From Pseudomonadota bacterium (GTDB lineage: Bacteria; Pseudomonadota; Gammaproteobacteria; Burkholderiales; Burkholderiaceae_C), in contig JAFEDY010000014.1 in assembly GCA_018241405.1 (NCBI GenBank), positions 55,729 to 119,728 on the forward strand: a DNA stretch of 64,000 nucleotides, given 5' to 3'. The notes under the pieces were generated by a model. The model saw nothing but the letters and a program-made list of their open reading frames with translations. It ran no database searches and was not told the DNA's origin. Both the position numbers and the translations under genes were made by a program. Of this stretch, positions 17,932 to 28,129 are shown one piece after another (position 1 is the stretch's first letter; each line of letters starts with the position of its first letter).

Positions 17932-18870
17932 TCAGACCTTGGTGAGCCAGTGTGCGTACTTGGGATTGCGGCCGTTGACGATGTCGAAGAAGGCCGACTG
18001 GATCTTCTCTGTGATCGGGCCGCGGCTGCCGGCGCCGATTTGTAGGCGGTCGAGTTCGCGGATCGGCGTCACTTCAGCGGCCGTGCCGGTGAAGAAGGCT
18101 TCGTCGGCGATGTAGACCTCGTCGCGCGTGATGCGCTTTTGCACGAGATCGAGCCCCAGATCCTTGCAGATGTGCAGCACGGTGTTGCGCGTGATGCCGT
18201 TGAGCGCCCCGGCCGACAGGTCGGGCGTGTAGACCACGCCGTCCTTGACGACGAAGATGTTCTCGCCCGCGCCTTCGCTCACGAAGCCGGCGCTGTCGAG
18301 CAGCAGGGCCTCGTCGTAGCCGTCGTCCAGGGCCTCCATGTTGGCCAGGATGGAGTTGCTGTAGTTGCTCACGGCCTTGGCCTGCGTCATGGTGATGTTG
18401 ACGTGGTGGCGCGTGTAGCTGCTGGTCTTGACGCGGATGCCGCGCTGCATGCCCTCCTCGCCCAGGTAGGCGCCCCAGGCCCAGGCCGCCACCATCAGGT
18501 GGATCTGGTTGCCCTTGGGCGAGACACCGAGCTTCTGTGAGCCTATCCAGGTCAGCGGGCGCAGGTAGCAGGATTCGAGCTGGTTGGCCTTGACCACGTC
18601 GATCTGCGCCTGGTTCACCTCGTCCTTGGAAAAGGGCAGCTGCATGCGCAGGATTTTGGCGCTGTTGAACAGGCGGTCGGTGTGCTCCTGCAGGCGGAAG
18701 ATGGCCGTGCCATTCACGGTGTTGTAGGCGCGCACGCCCTCGAAGGCGCCGCAGCCGTAGTGCAGCGTGTGGGTCAGCACGTGGATCTTGGCGTCGCGCC
18801 AGTCCACCATCTGGCCATCCATCCAGATCTTGCCGTCACGGTCGGCCATGGAGGGAACAACGGGGCTCAT
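17932..18870 (-). CDS. ilvE: Branched-chain amino acid aminotransferase
   Basis: A 312-residue class IV PLP aminotransferase that makes Val, Leu and Ile from their keto acids. Seen: 'GQMVDWRDAKIHVLTHTLHY', the PLP-lysine segment 'MTQAKAVSNYSNSILA', 'LDSAGFVSEGAGENIF' and 'FFTGTAAEVTPIRELD'. The ATG follows a clear AAAGGATC ribosome site. Length is normal for the IlvE branch, and D-amino acid transaminase features are absent. It is the head of a leftward transcript with the zinc-finger gene. Confidence 0.95.
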   Translation of the reverse strand: MSPVVPSMADRDGKIWMDGQMVDWRDAKIHVLTHTLHYGCGAFEGVRAYNTVNGTAIFRLQEHTDRLFNSAKILRMQLPFSKDEVNQAQIDVVKANQLESCYLRPLTWIGSQKLGVSPKGNQIHLMVAAWAWGAYLGEEGMQRGIRVKTSSYTRHHVNITMTQAKAVSNYSNSILANMEALDDGYDEALLLDSAGFVSEGAGENIFVVKDGVVYTPDLSAGALNGITRNTVLHICKDLGLDLVQKRITRDEVYIADEAFFTGTAAEVTPIRELDRLQIGAGSRGPITEKIQSAFFDIVNGRNPKYAHWLTKV

Positions 18871-18913
18871 GGTGATCCTTTAGAGAACTGCGAAGGTCGC
18901 AAAGCCGGACATT

Positions 18914-19336
18914 TTACGATTCAGCCGCGGGCACGCCGGCATCCTGCCGCGCGGGGCGCACCAGCTGCCAGCGCGCCAGGCGGCCTTTCTCGAACTCGCA
19001 GGTCACATGCGACTGCGTGCCGTCGGTCCAGCGGTAGACCTCGGGCTCCTGGCCCTCGGCCGACAGCTGCTCACCCAGCGCGCGCGTCATGGCGATCACA
19101 TGCATCAGGTTGACGCCGGGTTTGAGCTTGGCATTGAGCATCACGGCGCTGCCCACATAGCCGATGGGGCTGTGCCGCGCCTTCTGCATCACGTTCATGA
19201 GGCGCGTGTAGTGCAGCAGCCCCCACATGACCAGGCCGCCGCTCACGGTGAGGATGCCCTGCGGGCCATAGGCGCGGTAGGCGGCGAAGACGAGGACGAC
19301 GATGCCCAGGGGAATGAGGAACTTGCGCAAATTCAT
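18914..19336 (-). CDS. Conserved small membrane protein of unknown function
   Basis: A 140-residue protein that I do not recognise by name. Two hydrophobic segments at about residues 6-20 ('FLIPLGIVVLVFAAY') and 27-42 precede a soluble C-terminal domain of about 90 residues with 'IGYVGSAVMLNAKLKPGVNL' and a basic, Trp-containing end. It lies between radA and ilvE, same strand as both. The position and coherent start (MNLRKFLIPLG) support it as genuine; a role in the envelope is only a guess. Confidence 0.75.
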   Translation of the reverse strand: MNLRKFLIPLGIVVLVFAAYRAYGPQGILTVSGGLVMWGLLHYTRLMNVMQKARHSPIGYVGSAVMLNAKLKPGVNLMHVIAMTRALGEQLSAEGQEPEVYRWTDGTQSHVTCEFEKGRLARWQLVRPARQDAGVPAAES

Positions 19337-19401
19337 GGGCGCATTGTGCTATGCGCGGGATGCAGTGCGGCTGTGGATCGTGCGTAGTTGCGATCGGGTG
19401 C

Positions 19402-20784
<1,383 letters not shown>

Positions 20785-20875
20785 GAGGACAGGGATGGTG
20801 AAGGAGCGCCGCTCCCGTTTATGCGGGCAGCAGCCTACCATTGCCCTCCCATCACTTCAGCGACACCACCCCGCC

Positions 20876-21490
20876 ATGTCCGCCCCCACGTTCTATTACG
20901 CCCCCGGCACCTGCGCCCAGGCCGTGCGCATCGCGCTCGAAGAGGCGCAAGCGCCCTACCAACTGATCCGCGTGGACTTTGCCAGCCAGCAGCAGCGCTC
21001 GCCCGAATACCTGGCCGTCAACCCCAAGGGCCGCGTGCCCGCGCTGGTCACCGAAGAGGGCACGCTGACCGAGACGCTGGCCCTGCTGGCCTATGTGGCG
21101 CAGCGCTTCCCCGAGGCGCGGCTGGCGCCCGCCGACGCCTTCGGTTTTGCGCGCCTGCAGGAATTCAACAGCTACCTGGCCTCCACCGTGCACATCGCCC
21201 ACGCCCACCGCCCGCGCGCCAGCCGCTGGGCCGACGAGCCCGAGGCCCAGGCAGCGATGCAGCGCAAGGTGCCGGCCAACATGAGCGAGTGCTTTACGCT
21301 GATAGAGCGCCATTACCTGGGCGACGGGCCCTGGGTGATGGGCGAGCAGTACACGGTGGCCGACGGCTACCTGTTCACCATGGCGGGATGGCTGAAAAGC
21401 GATGGCGTCGATATTGCGCAATTCCCCAAGGTGGCCGCGCACCACGCGCGCGTGGCACAGCGCCCCGCCGTGCAGCGGGCGCTGGCCTGA
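20876..21490 (+). CDS. Glutathione S-transferase
   Basis: A 204-residue GST. The N-terminal thioredoxin-fold domain has 'FYYAPGTCAQAVRIALEEA', 'NPKGRVPAL' (cis-Pro loop) and 'LTETLALLAYVAQRF'. The C-terminal helical domain has 'YTVADGYLFTMAGWL'. The Cys in APGTCA points to the beta-class-like bacterial GSTs. ATG 20876 starts the domain directly. It stands alone, divergent from radA and convergent with alr. Confidence 0.92.
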   Translation: MSAPTFYYAPGTCAQAVRIALEEAQAPYQLIRVDFASQQQRSPEYLAVNPKGRVPALVTEEGTLTETLALLAYVAQRFPEARLAPADAFGFARLQEFNSYLASTVHIAHAHRPRASRWADEPEAQAAMQRKVPANMSECFTLIERHYLGDGPWVMGEQYTVADGYLFTMAGWLKSDGVDIAQFPKVAAHHARVAQRPAVQRALA

Positions 21491-21499
21491 AAGGGACTT

Positions 21500-22594
21500 T
21501 CACGCCACCACCACCGGCACGCGCGGCGCCAGCGCGCACATGAGCTCATAGCCCACCGTGCCCGCGGCCTGGGCCACCTCGTCGATGGGCAGCACGGCGC
21601 CATTGCCGGCGCGGCCCCAGAGCGTGACCTCAGTCCCCACGCCGGCGTGCGGGACGGGCGTCAGATCCACGGTAATCATGTCCATGCTCACGCGGCCCAC
21701 GGTGCGCGTGCGCACGCCGTCCACCAGCACGGGCGTGCCGGTATCGCAATGGCGCGGGTAGCCGTCGGCATAGCCGCAGGCCGCCACGCCAATGGTCAGC
21801 GGCCCATCGGCCGTGAAGCGCGAGCCGTAGCCCACGCTGTCGCCGGCCTGCAGCCGCTGCACGGCGATGAGGCGCGAGGACAGGGTCATGGCGGGCTCCA
21901 GGCCCCAGTCGGCGGTCGTGCGCTCGGGGTGGTCGGGGGCGCTGCCATACAGCACGATGCCGGCGCGCACCCAGTCCAGGCGCACCTCGGCCGCGCCGCC
22001 ATGGCGCAGGAGGGCGGCGCTGTTGGCGATGCAGCGTTCGCCCGGCAGGTCCTGCGTGGCGCGGTGAAAGGCCTGGACCTGGTGGGCGATGCCGCGCGCG
22101 CCGTCGGCATCGCTGAAATGGGTCATGAAGGATATCTCGTCGACCTGCGGCAGCGCGTTCAGGCGCGCCCAGGCGCTGCGGTAGCGCTCGGGCGTGAAGC
22201 CCAGGCGGTTCATGCCGCTGTTCATTTTGAGGAACACGCGGTGCGGCGCCTGGGTCTTGTGGGCGGCCAGCCAGTCGATCTGCTGCTCGCAGTGCACGGT
22301 GTGCCACAGCGACAGGCGCGAGCACAGCTCCAGATCGCGCGGCTCGAATACGCCCTCCAGCAGCAGGATGGGGCCGCGCCAGCCGAGTTGGCGTACGCGC
22401 TGGCCTTCGGCCAGATCCAGCAGCGCAAAGCCGTCGGCCGAGCGCAGACCCTCGAATACGCGCTCAATGCCGTGGCCGTAGGCATTGGCCTTGACTACGG
22501 CCCAGATGCGCGCATCGGGCGCGGCGCGGCGCGCGCGCTCCAGGTTGTACTGCACGGCGGTGGGGTGGATGCTGGCGAGTATGGGGCGCGGCAT
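21500..22594 (-). CDS. alr: Alanine racemase
   Basis: A 364-residue PLP enzyme that makes D-alanine for peptidoglycan. PLP lysine K35 lies in '[11 protein letters not shown]', the second catalytic base region is '[10 protein letters not shown]', and '[12 protein letters not shown]' is the C-terminal beta-domain signature. ATG 22594 ([14 protein letters not shown]) is chosen over a longer frame that runs into the intergenic region. Divergent from lplT with about 140 bases between. Confidence 0.95.
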   Translation of the reverse strand: MPRPILASIHPTAVQYNLERARRAAPDARIWAVVKANAYGHGIERVFEGLRSADGFALLDLAEGQRVRQLGWRGPILLLEGVFEPRDLELCSRLSLWHTVHCEQQIDWLAAHKTQAPHRVFLKMNSGMNRLGFTPERYRSAWARLNALPQVDEISFMTHFSDADGARGIAHQVQAFHRATQDLPGERCIANSAALLRHGGAAEVRLDWVRAGIVLYGSAPDHPERTTADWGLEPAMTLSSRLIAVQRLQAGDSVGYGSRFTADGPLTIGVAACGYADGYPRHCDTGTPVLVDGVRTRTVGRVSMDMITVDLTPVPHAGVGTEVTLWGRAGNGAVLPIDEVAQAAGTVGYELMCALAPRVPVVVA

Positions 22595-22737
22595 GAGGCT
22601 GGTGTTTCCACGGAGCAAAGGACGGGCATTCTGGCACCGGGGCCGCGCCGGTGCGTGATATAACCGCCCGTCGCTCCACGGAGTGTTTCGATTTCTCACA
22701 TTTCATCAGCCGTGCCGATGAAGCCACCAGCCATCCG

Positions 22738-24015
22738 ATGAAGCGCGGTTTCTACACCATCATGTCGGCGCAGTTTTTCAGCTCGCTGGCCGACAACGCC
22801 TTGTTCGTGACCGCGGTGGAACTGCTGCGCACCGAAGGTGCGCCCGAATGGCAGCGCGCCGCCCTGGTGCCCATGTTTGCGCTGTTCTACGTGGTGCTGG
22901 CGCCCTGGGTGGGGGCGTTTGCGGACTCCATGCCCAAGGGCAGGGTCATGTTCATCAGCAATGCCATCAAGGTGGTGGGCTGCCTGATGATGCTGTTCGG
23001 CTCGCACCCACTGCTGGCCTATGGCGTGGTGGGGCTGGGCGCGGCCGCCTATTCGCCGGCCAAGTACGGCATCCTGACCGAGCTGCTGCCGGCCTCGCAG
23101 CTGGTCAAGGCCAATGGCTGGATCGAGGGGCTGACCATCACCTCCATCATCCTTGGCGTGCTCGTGGGCGGCCAGCTGGTGGCGCCGCATATCGCGGGTG
23201 TGCTGCTCGACTTCGACCTGCCGGGCTTGGATCTCGGCATCGACCTGCCCGCCGAGGCCGCCATCATGGCCCTGGTGCCGGTTTATGCGCTGGCGGCGGC
23301 CATCAATCTGCGCATACCGCTCACGGGCGTGGAGATGCGCCCCATGCCGCGCAATGCGCTGGCGCTGCTACCCGACTTCTGGACCTGCAATCGCCGCCTG
23401 TGGCGCGACCGGCTGGGGCAGATCTCGCTGTCCACCACCACGCTGTTTTGGGGCGTCTCGGGCAACCTGCGCTACATCGTGCTGGCCTGGAGCGCCGTGG
23501 CCCTGGGCTATGGCACGACGCAGGCCTCGGCCCTGGTGGGCGTGGTGGCCATCGGCACGGCGGCGGGCGCGGTGCTGGCGTCGTTGCGCATGCGGCTGGA
23601 GCATGCGGCGCGCGTGATTCCGCTGGGCATTGCCATGGGCCTGGTGGTGATTCTGATGAATGCCATCCACAGCATCTGGGTGGCCGTGCCCTTCCTGATC
23701 GTGCTCGGCGGCCTGGGCGGCTTCCTGGTCGTGCCCATGAATGCACTCTTGCAGCACCGCGGCCACAACCTCATGGGTGCGGGCCGCTCCATTGCGGTGC
23801 AGAACTTCAACGAACAGACGGCCATCCTGGGCATGGGCGTGCTCTACAGCCTGTTCACCAAGATGGGGCTGTCGGCCTACGGCGCGATCGCCGCCTTCGG
23901 CCTGCTGGTGGCGCTGGTCATGCTGGCCATACAGCGCTGGCATGCGCACAACGTGCGCCGCCATCCCAAGGAAATGGTGCACCTGCGCCGCATGGCGCGC
24001 CGCGACCACCATTGA
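22738..24015 (+). CDS. lplT: Lysophospholipid transporter LplT
   Basis: A 425-residue MFS protein starting MKRGFYTIMSAQFFSSLADN, the typical LplT opening, with 'AAYSPAKYGILTELLPA', 'LVKANGWIEGLTI' and about 12 TM helices. In enterobacteria LplT flips lyso-phosphatidylethanolamine inward for re-acylation by Aas. No aas gene is adjacent here, so the acyltransferase must be elsewhere. Divergent from alr, an arrangement repeated in related betaproteobacteria. Confidence 0.92.
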   Translation: MKRGFYTIMSAQFFSSLADNALFVTAVELLRTEGAPEWQRAALVPMFALFYVVLAPWVGAFADSMPKGRVMFISNAIKVVGCLMMLFGSHPLLAYGVVGLGAAAYSPAKYGILTELLPASQLVKANGWIEGLTITSIILGVLVGGQLVAPHIAGVLLDFDLPGLDLGIDLPAEAAIMALVPVYALAAAINLRIPLTGVEMRPMPRNALALLPDFWTCNRRLWRDRLGQISLSTTTLFWGVSGNLRYIVLAWSAVALGYGTTQASALVGVVAIGTAAGAVLASLRMRLEHAARVIPLGIAMGLVVILMNAIHSIWVAVPFLIVLGGLGGFLVVPMNALLQHRGHNLMGAGRSIAVQNFNEQTAILGMGVLYSLFTKMGLSAYGAIAAFGLLVALVMLAIQRWHAHNVRRHPKEMVHLRRMARRDHH

Positions 24016-24068
24016 CCATCAATTTTGATAGCTGCTGGCGCTTTGCTGGAAAGCGCTAGAGGCGTATT
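24016..24068. repeat. Dispersed Comamonad-type repeat (full copy)
   Basis: Between lplT and the DMT gene: TTTTGATAGCTGCTGGCGCT, then TTGCTGGAAAGCGCTAGAGG and a T-rich end. I use this as the reference copy because it is complete and intergenic. The central GCGCTTtgctggaAAGCGC is a short inverted repeat, so the transcript could fold. Confidence 0.7.
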
Positions 24069-24070
24069 TC

Positions 24071-24946
24071 ATGCAATCTCCGCTCCCCGTCTTCGCCCTG
24101 CTGTGCAACGCCTTTCTGTGGGGGCTGTCATGGTGGCCGTTCCGCCAGATGCAGGCCGCGGGCCTGCACCCGCTGTGGGCCACGGCGCTCATGTACACGC
24201 TGGTGTGCGCCGTCATGCTGGTGGTGCGCCCGGGCAGCCTGCGCGAGCTGCTCGCCCAGCCTGCGCTGTGGCTGCTGGCACTCAATTCGGGCGTGAACAA
24301 CATGGCCTTCAACTGGGCCGTCACGGTGGGCGACGTGGTGCGCGTGGTGCTGGTGTTCTACCTCATGCCCGCCTGGCTGGTACTGCTGGCCTGGCGCATC
24401 CTGGGCGAGCGCCCCACGCCACAGGCGCTGGCCCGCCTGGCCTTGGCCTTTGGCGGCCTGGCCCTGGTGCTGGTGCCGGCGGGGACGACACCGGGCCGCC
24501 TGCTGGCCCATCTGTCGCTGGCCGATGGGCTGGCGCTGCTGGGTGGTTTTACCTTTGCCGTGACGAATGTGCTGCTGCGGCGCCTGCACACCGTGCCCGG
24601 CCAGGCGCGCATGCTGGCCATGTTTGCCGGCTGCATGCTGCTGGGCTGGATGTCGGCGCTGGCCGGCGAGGCCCTGGGGGCGGTACCGGCATTTCCCGCC
24701 TTTGACCTGCGCTGGGCCGCCCTGGCCGCGGTGCTGGCGCTGCTGCTGATGTTTGGCAACTGGGCGCTGCAGTACGGCGCCGCGCGCCTGCCCACGGCGA
24801 TCACCGGTGTGGTGATGCTGTCGGAGGTGCTGTTTGCCAGCGTGTCCTCCGTCCTGCTGGGCGCTGCCGAGCTGCACGCGCGCACGGTGGCCGGCGGTGC
24901 GCTGATCGTGCTGGCCGCGCTGTGGGCGACGCTGCAGCGGCGATAG
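24071..24946 (+). CDS. DMT-family (EamA) permease
   Basis: A 291-residue membrane protein with ten TM helices in two EamA halves ('FLWGLSWWPFRQMQ', 'AFNWAVTVGDVVRVVLVFYL', and the second half beginning about residue 150 'LADGLALLGGFTFAVTNVLL'). The family exports or imports small metabolites; the substrate is unknown. Its TAG stop (24944-24946) directly abuts the complementary stop of the AmiS/UreI gene (24947-24949), so the two convergent genes have no space between them. Confidence 0.88.
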   Translation: MQSPLPVFALLCNAFLWGLSWWPFRQMQAAGLHPLWATALMYTLVCAVMLVVRPGSLRELLAQPALWLLALNSGVNNMAFNWAVTVGDVVRVVLVFYLMPAWLVLLAWRILGERPTPQALARLALAFGGLALVLVPAGTTPGRLLAHLSLADGLALLGGFTFAVTNVLLRRLHTVPGQARMLAMFAGCMLLGWMSALAGEALGAVPAFPAFDLRWAALAAVLALLLMFGNWALQYGAARLPTAITGVVMLSEVLFASVSSVLLGAAELHARTVAGGALIVLAALWATLQRR

Positions 24947-25459
24947 CTACAACCACCCGCTGAGGAGCAGATAGCCCGGCAGCCAGCCCGTGAAAATCCC
25001 CTGGGCGATGCACATGCCGCCCGTGAAGCGCCCAATGTCGCGCCCGCGCGCCAGCAGCTGCCAGAACATGGCCCACAGCACGGCCCAGGCGGCCCAGTTG
25101 GCGCCCATCCACCAGTCGATCACGCTCTGCGCATGGGCCAGGGTATCGAGCGCCACGGGCACGGCGGTGGTGGCCACGAACAGGCTGAACCAGCCCAGGC
25201 CGCGGCCGTCGGCGCCGCTGAAGCGGTTGATGGCCACCCACAGGTAGGTGAAGGCAAACAGCAGCGTGAGCGCGCCGTTCTTCACGGAGATCGCGTCCGC
25301 CGCCGGCCCGAAGATGGAGCACAGGCCGATCGCCAGCGACACCAGGCCGGCAAAGACGTTGATGACCCAGATCTCGCGGTCGGCGATAGCCCCGCGCATC
25401 CACAGGCCATTGAGGCACAGCACGGCGCCCACGTAGAACAGCGATACACCCAGCCACAT
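24947..25459 (-). CDS. AmiS/UreI-family amide/urea channel
   Basis: A 170-residue protein with six TM helices: 'MWLGVSLFYVGAVLCLNGLW', 'NVFAGLVSLAIGLCSIFGPA' and 'LTLLFAFTYLWVAINRF', closing with 'GWLPGYLLLSG'. These match the AmiS/UreI family of proton-gated urea or short-chain amide channels. No amidase or urease gene is adjacent; the nearest amidase-like gene is the nitrilase homologue at 3.4 kb, which is unrelated in operon terms. Confidence 0.88.
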   Translation of the reverse strand: MWLGVSLFYVGAVLCLNGLWMRGAIADREIWVINVFAGLVSLAIGLCSIFGPAADAISVKNGALTLLFAFTYLWVAINRFSGADGRGLGWFSLFVATTAVPVALDTLAHAQSVIDWWMGANWAAWAVLWAMFWQLLARGRDIGRFTGGMCIAQGIFTGWLPGYLLLSGWL

Positions 25460-25479
25460 GTGATGCTCCCGGTGCTGCG

Positions 25480-26295
25480 TCAGGCGCCGCGCAGCTGGTG
25501 CGCGCGTGCCAGGGCGCGCTGCACTGCGCGGGCGTCCATGCCGTACATGTCGGCAAACTGCGCGGGCGTGGCGCCGCTGGCCTCGAAGGCGCGCGCCAGC
25601 GCCTCGGCCTTGGCATCGCGTTCGGCGACCTCGGCAAAGGCCTCGTCGAGCAGGGCGTTGGCGCGCTCGTCGCGGCCGCGCACCAGGGCGTCGTAGGCTT
25701 CGCGCGTCAGGCCCGAGGCTTCGTAGGCCTGGGCGATGCGCCGACGCAGCTTGTCCTGCAGGTCCTCGCCATCGCGCGGCTTGCGGCGGCGGAATACCTC
25801 CAGCAGCGCGTGGTGCACATGCTCGGGCGCCATGTCCTCCACGGGCTGGCCCTGCAGGTCGTGGCGCTTCAGGCCCTGCGCCACGGCGTTTAGGTAGCGC
25901 GTGGAGCGCGTGTGGATGGACAGCGCGAGCTTGAGCGCGTCCTTGTTGATGGCCTCGGCATGCGCGGCCATCAGGTCATGGAAGATGCCGCGCTTGAGCG
26001 GCAGGAACTGCGCGCCAAACAGGTGCGGGTACCAGCCGGCCAGCTGCTCCAGCAGCGGGTGCGTGCGGCGCGGTCCGGGTGCCGGCGTTGTGCCGGGTGG
26101 GTCCGCCTGGTGTGCCGTACCGGCCGGTGCCTCCTGCGCGCGCCGGGCACGGGAGCGACGGCCTCCGCCACGGCGGCGCTCACGAGGCGCGCCGTCGTCG
26201 CCCACTGTTTCCCCTGCGGCTGGAGTTTCGGCGCGCTGGTCAGTTTGCGCGGCTTCGGTGGATGACGGTAGTGTTGCGTTCACGGTGTCGTTCAT
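25480..26295 (-). CDS. ProQ/FinO-domain RNA chaperone
   Basis: A 271-residue protein. A disordered N-terminal tail (about residues 1-75) carries an Arg-rich run 'ERRRGGGRRSRARR'. A FinO/ProQ RNA-binding domain follows at about 80-190 ('LAGWYPHLFGAQFLPLKRGI', 'LKLALSIHTRSTRYLNAV'). A helical Ala-rich C-terminal extension ends it. ProQ-type proteins bind structured 3' ends and small RNAs. The long basic N-terminus plus C-terminal extension is a betaproteobacterial architecture. It begins about 20 bases upstream of the AmiS gene on the same strand. Confidence 0.88.
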   Translation of the reverse strand: MNDTVNATLPSSTEAAQTDQRAETPAAGETVGDDGAPRERRRGGGRRSRARRAQEAPAGTAHQADPPGTTPAPGPRRTHPLLEQLAGWYPHLFGAQFLPLKRGIFHDLMAAHAEAINKDALKLALSIHTRSTRYLNAVAQGLKRHDLQGQPVEDMAPEHVHHALLEVFRRRKPRDGEDLQDKLRRRIAQAYEASGLTREAYDALVRGRDERANALLDEAFAEVAERDAKAEALARAFEASGATPAQFADMYGMDARAVQRALARAHQLRGA

Positions 26296-26466
26296 GGCTC
26301 AAAAGGCGCTCAGCGTGGCCCAAATAGCCAATCCGGCGCGTCGGTCGAAACCTGCCATCATCTCAGATTTCCCTATAGAGGCCTCCCCGAAACGGGAATG
26401 AAGAAGAGCACCACGGGGAACCTTTAAAACCTCTGCAGGTCCCTGAGCACCCCAGAAAATCCCCCG

Positions 26467-26740
26467 ATGAGCACACCTCCCGCCCGCAGCGCCGTCAAGC
26501 TCGACCTGCTTGCCCATGCGGCGCGCAAGCACCAACTCGAAGCGCTGGGCGATCTGCCGCAGCGCATTGCCCGCCACATCGACTTTGTGCCCCACTGACC
26601 CAGGTCATTGAGGAACTGCTGCCCCGTGGTGGCGGACGCAAGCGCGGACCCCGCCGTACCCCACTTCGGTCATGGTGCACATCCTGGTCTCCCGCGTTCG
26701 ACACCAAACGCTGCAAGTGGTTGACTTTTTTGAATCGGCA
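26467..26740 (+). pseudogene. IS5-family transposase remnant, frameshifted
   Basis: ATG at 26467 opens a frame with 'VKLDLLAHAARKHQLEALGD' and 'RIARHIDF', the usual N-terminus of IS5-group transposases. It stops at 26596-26598. Continuing in other frames gives 'LTQVIEELLPRGGGRKRG' and then 'PPYPTSVMVHILV', matching the family's GGRPPYPTEVMVRILVL region. Homology then fades. At least two frameshifts and loss of the DDE core show it is dead. A possible terminal repeat, GGGGAACCTTTAAAACC, lies at about 26414-26430. Confidence 0.65.
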
Positions 26741-26960
26741 ACTTGAAACTGTCACTGCAACAGGCTTATTTGTGCACAGTGCGTGCGGTGTTTGACGTTG
26801 AGTGCGGCCAGGACATCCGCCTGGCGTGGTGCGATGGCGGAGACGCCGTTCATGGGCTCGCCGTTGTCAATGCGTACGGTGTGCCGCTGGATGCGGCGCA
26901 AAACCTCCTTCCTCTGGCATCCATGTCCCGAAACGAAAGGCACCCACCACGGAGCCGCAA
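26741..26960. other. Intergenic stretch after IS remnant
   Basis: About 220 bases between the transposase remnant and the next start. Short frames here (for example one reading QLETVTATGLFVHSA) may be the last traces of the IS or its target, but I see no convincing gene, promoter or terminal repeat. The stretch is less GC-rich than its surroundings. Confidence 0.4.
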
Positions 26961-27695
26961 ATGCAGCACCCTGAGACTCTCACCGCTGAACTCCTGGCCA
27001 TCGTCTCGGTGGCAAAGAGCGCGCGCGTGCAGTGCCAGAACCCCGGTTGCGGCCACGGCGTCTATGCGGCGGTGCATGTGGTGGATGAGGGCGGCCGCAT
27101 CCTGGTGCTCGGATCCAAGTGTTACCGGACGCGCTACGGCCACGCGGCGCAGGAGAGGCCAAGCCTTGCGGGCAGCTCCTGGGGCAGCGGACAGCCCTTG
27201 AGTGAGGAAGATCGGCGGTTGCTGCAGTCGAATTCCACCAAGCTCATCGCGCAATTCCGCCAGCGCCTTGAGCGCGAGACCGAGATCGCACACCAACGCC
27301 AACAGCGCCGGCAGCGCCACCGTCCGGCCTTGGACGCGGTGAAGCCCATGGAGCGCCCCGCCAGCGGTTTCGCCGCCGCGCCGCCGCCCCCGCGCAAGCC
27401 ATGGCCCTGGCAGCACGCAAGCAACACGTCCGTTGCCGTGTTGCGCGGCCCCGATGGGCAATGCTGGGTGCGCGTTCAGCACCGTGATGGAAGCCAGAAG
27501 CTCGCCCCCTGGCCGGTGCATGAGGGCTGGGACGAGGCCCTCCCGCCCTCGTGCGGCGTGGCCGACCTGGAGCTTGGGGCCTACGCGGTGCCCGACATCG
27601 TCGCGGCGCTGCGCTGGTTGCAGGCGCATGGGTTTTCTGCGCCGCAGGTGAGCCGCTGGCCCGAGGTGCTCAAGATCCTGCCCGAGATTTCCTGA
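26961..27695 (+). CDS. Uncharacterised protein with N-terminal Cys cluster
   Basis: A 244-residue protein that I do not recognise. ATG 26961 follows GGAG at suitable distance; the longer upstream frame is not protein-like. Residues about 20-60 hold C25, C30 and C54 ('VQCQNPGCGHGVY', 'VLGSKCYRTRYGH'), resembling a small metal-binding or treble-clef-like module. Residues 95-125 are a basic coiled region (RQRLERETEIAHQRQQRRQR). A Pro-rich linker follows, and the C-terminal domain (about 150-244) contains 'VAVLRGPDGQCWVRVQHRDG' and 'DIVAALRWLQAHGF'. It lies next to IS and toxin remnants, suggesting a mobile-element or plasmid origin. Function unknown. Confidence 0.6.
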   Translation: MQHPETLTAELLAIVSVAKSARVQCQNPGCGHGVYAAVHVVDEGGRILVLGSKCYRTRYGHAAQERPSLAGSSWGSGQPLSEEDRRLLQSNSTKLIAQFRQRLERETEIAHQRQQRRQRHRPALDAVKPMERPASGFAAAPPPPRKPWPWQHASNTSVAVLRGPDGQCWVRVQHRDGSQKLAPWPVHEGWDEALPPSCGVADLELGAYAVPDIVAALRWLQAHGFSAPQVSRWPEVLKILPEIS

Positions 27696-27704
27696 GCTGC
27701 CGCG

Positions 27705-27736
27705 ATTGCACCGTGGATCCCGGCTTTCGCCGGGAT
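27705..27736. repeat. GGATCCCGGCTTTCGCCGGGATGA-type hairpin repeat
   Basis: A short perfect hairpin, ATCCCGGCtttcGCCGGGAT, of the widespread proteobacterial 'attcccgg..ccgggaat' class. On the minus strand it reads as the familiar FIPAKAGIHG peptide. It is related to the inverted pair at 53259-53330 but is a single unit. Confidence 0.6.
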
Positions 27737-27744
27737 GAAGGGGG

Positions 27745-28001
27745 CATTTGGTGCAGAGAGCGAAATCATCCTCCCCGGATGCCTGGGGTTGATGAGCAGG
27801 TTGCCCTCATCGGGCGCGATCACCGAGGGCACCTGGTACAGCAGGCTGGCGTTGGACTTGAGCCAGTCGTCGCCCGCTCCAGCGACACCTTGCCCGGCAT
27901 CATGGCGTCCCAGGCATCTTGCGGCACGTCGATGCGCACCAAGTAGCGGTTGCGCGGCAGGCCCAGCGTGCGCATCAGGCGCTCCTTGGGCACGCGCATG
28001 C
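27745..28001 (-). pseudogene. RES-domain toxin remnant (C-terminal part, frameshifted)
   Basis: Read leftward from about 28001: 'MRVPKERLMRTLGLPRNRYL' and 'VRIDVPQDAWDAMMPGKV'. A frameshift follows, then 'GDDWLKSNASLLYQVPSVIA' and 'PDEGNLLINPRHPGRM'. The sequence VPSVIxPxExNxLINPxHP is the characteristic C-terminal signature of RES-family NAD-phosphorylase toxins. The N-terminal half with the Arg/Glu/Ser active site is missing, the frame is broken, and the end is fused to a hairpin repeat. No Xre/COG5642 antitoxin gene is visible nearby. Confidence 0.65.
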
Positions 28002-28129
28002 TTTTGCCTCAAAAGAGAGGCGAAGAAGTGGCGAAGCATGCTTTCCACCGGCCGTGAAAGTACTGCCGCCTTGGGCTCTCTGCGCCGATGGCGCCAACTG
28101 CCCCAAGCACTGCGCCACAATCGCCCACC

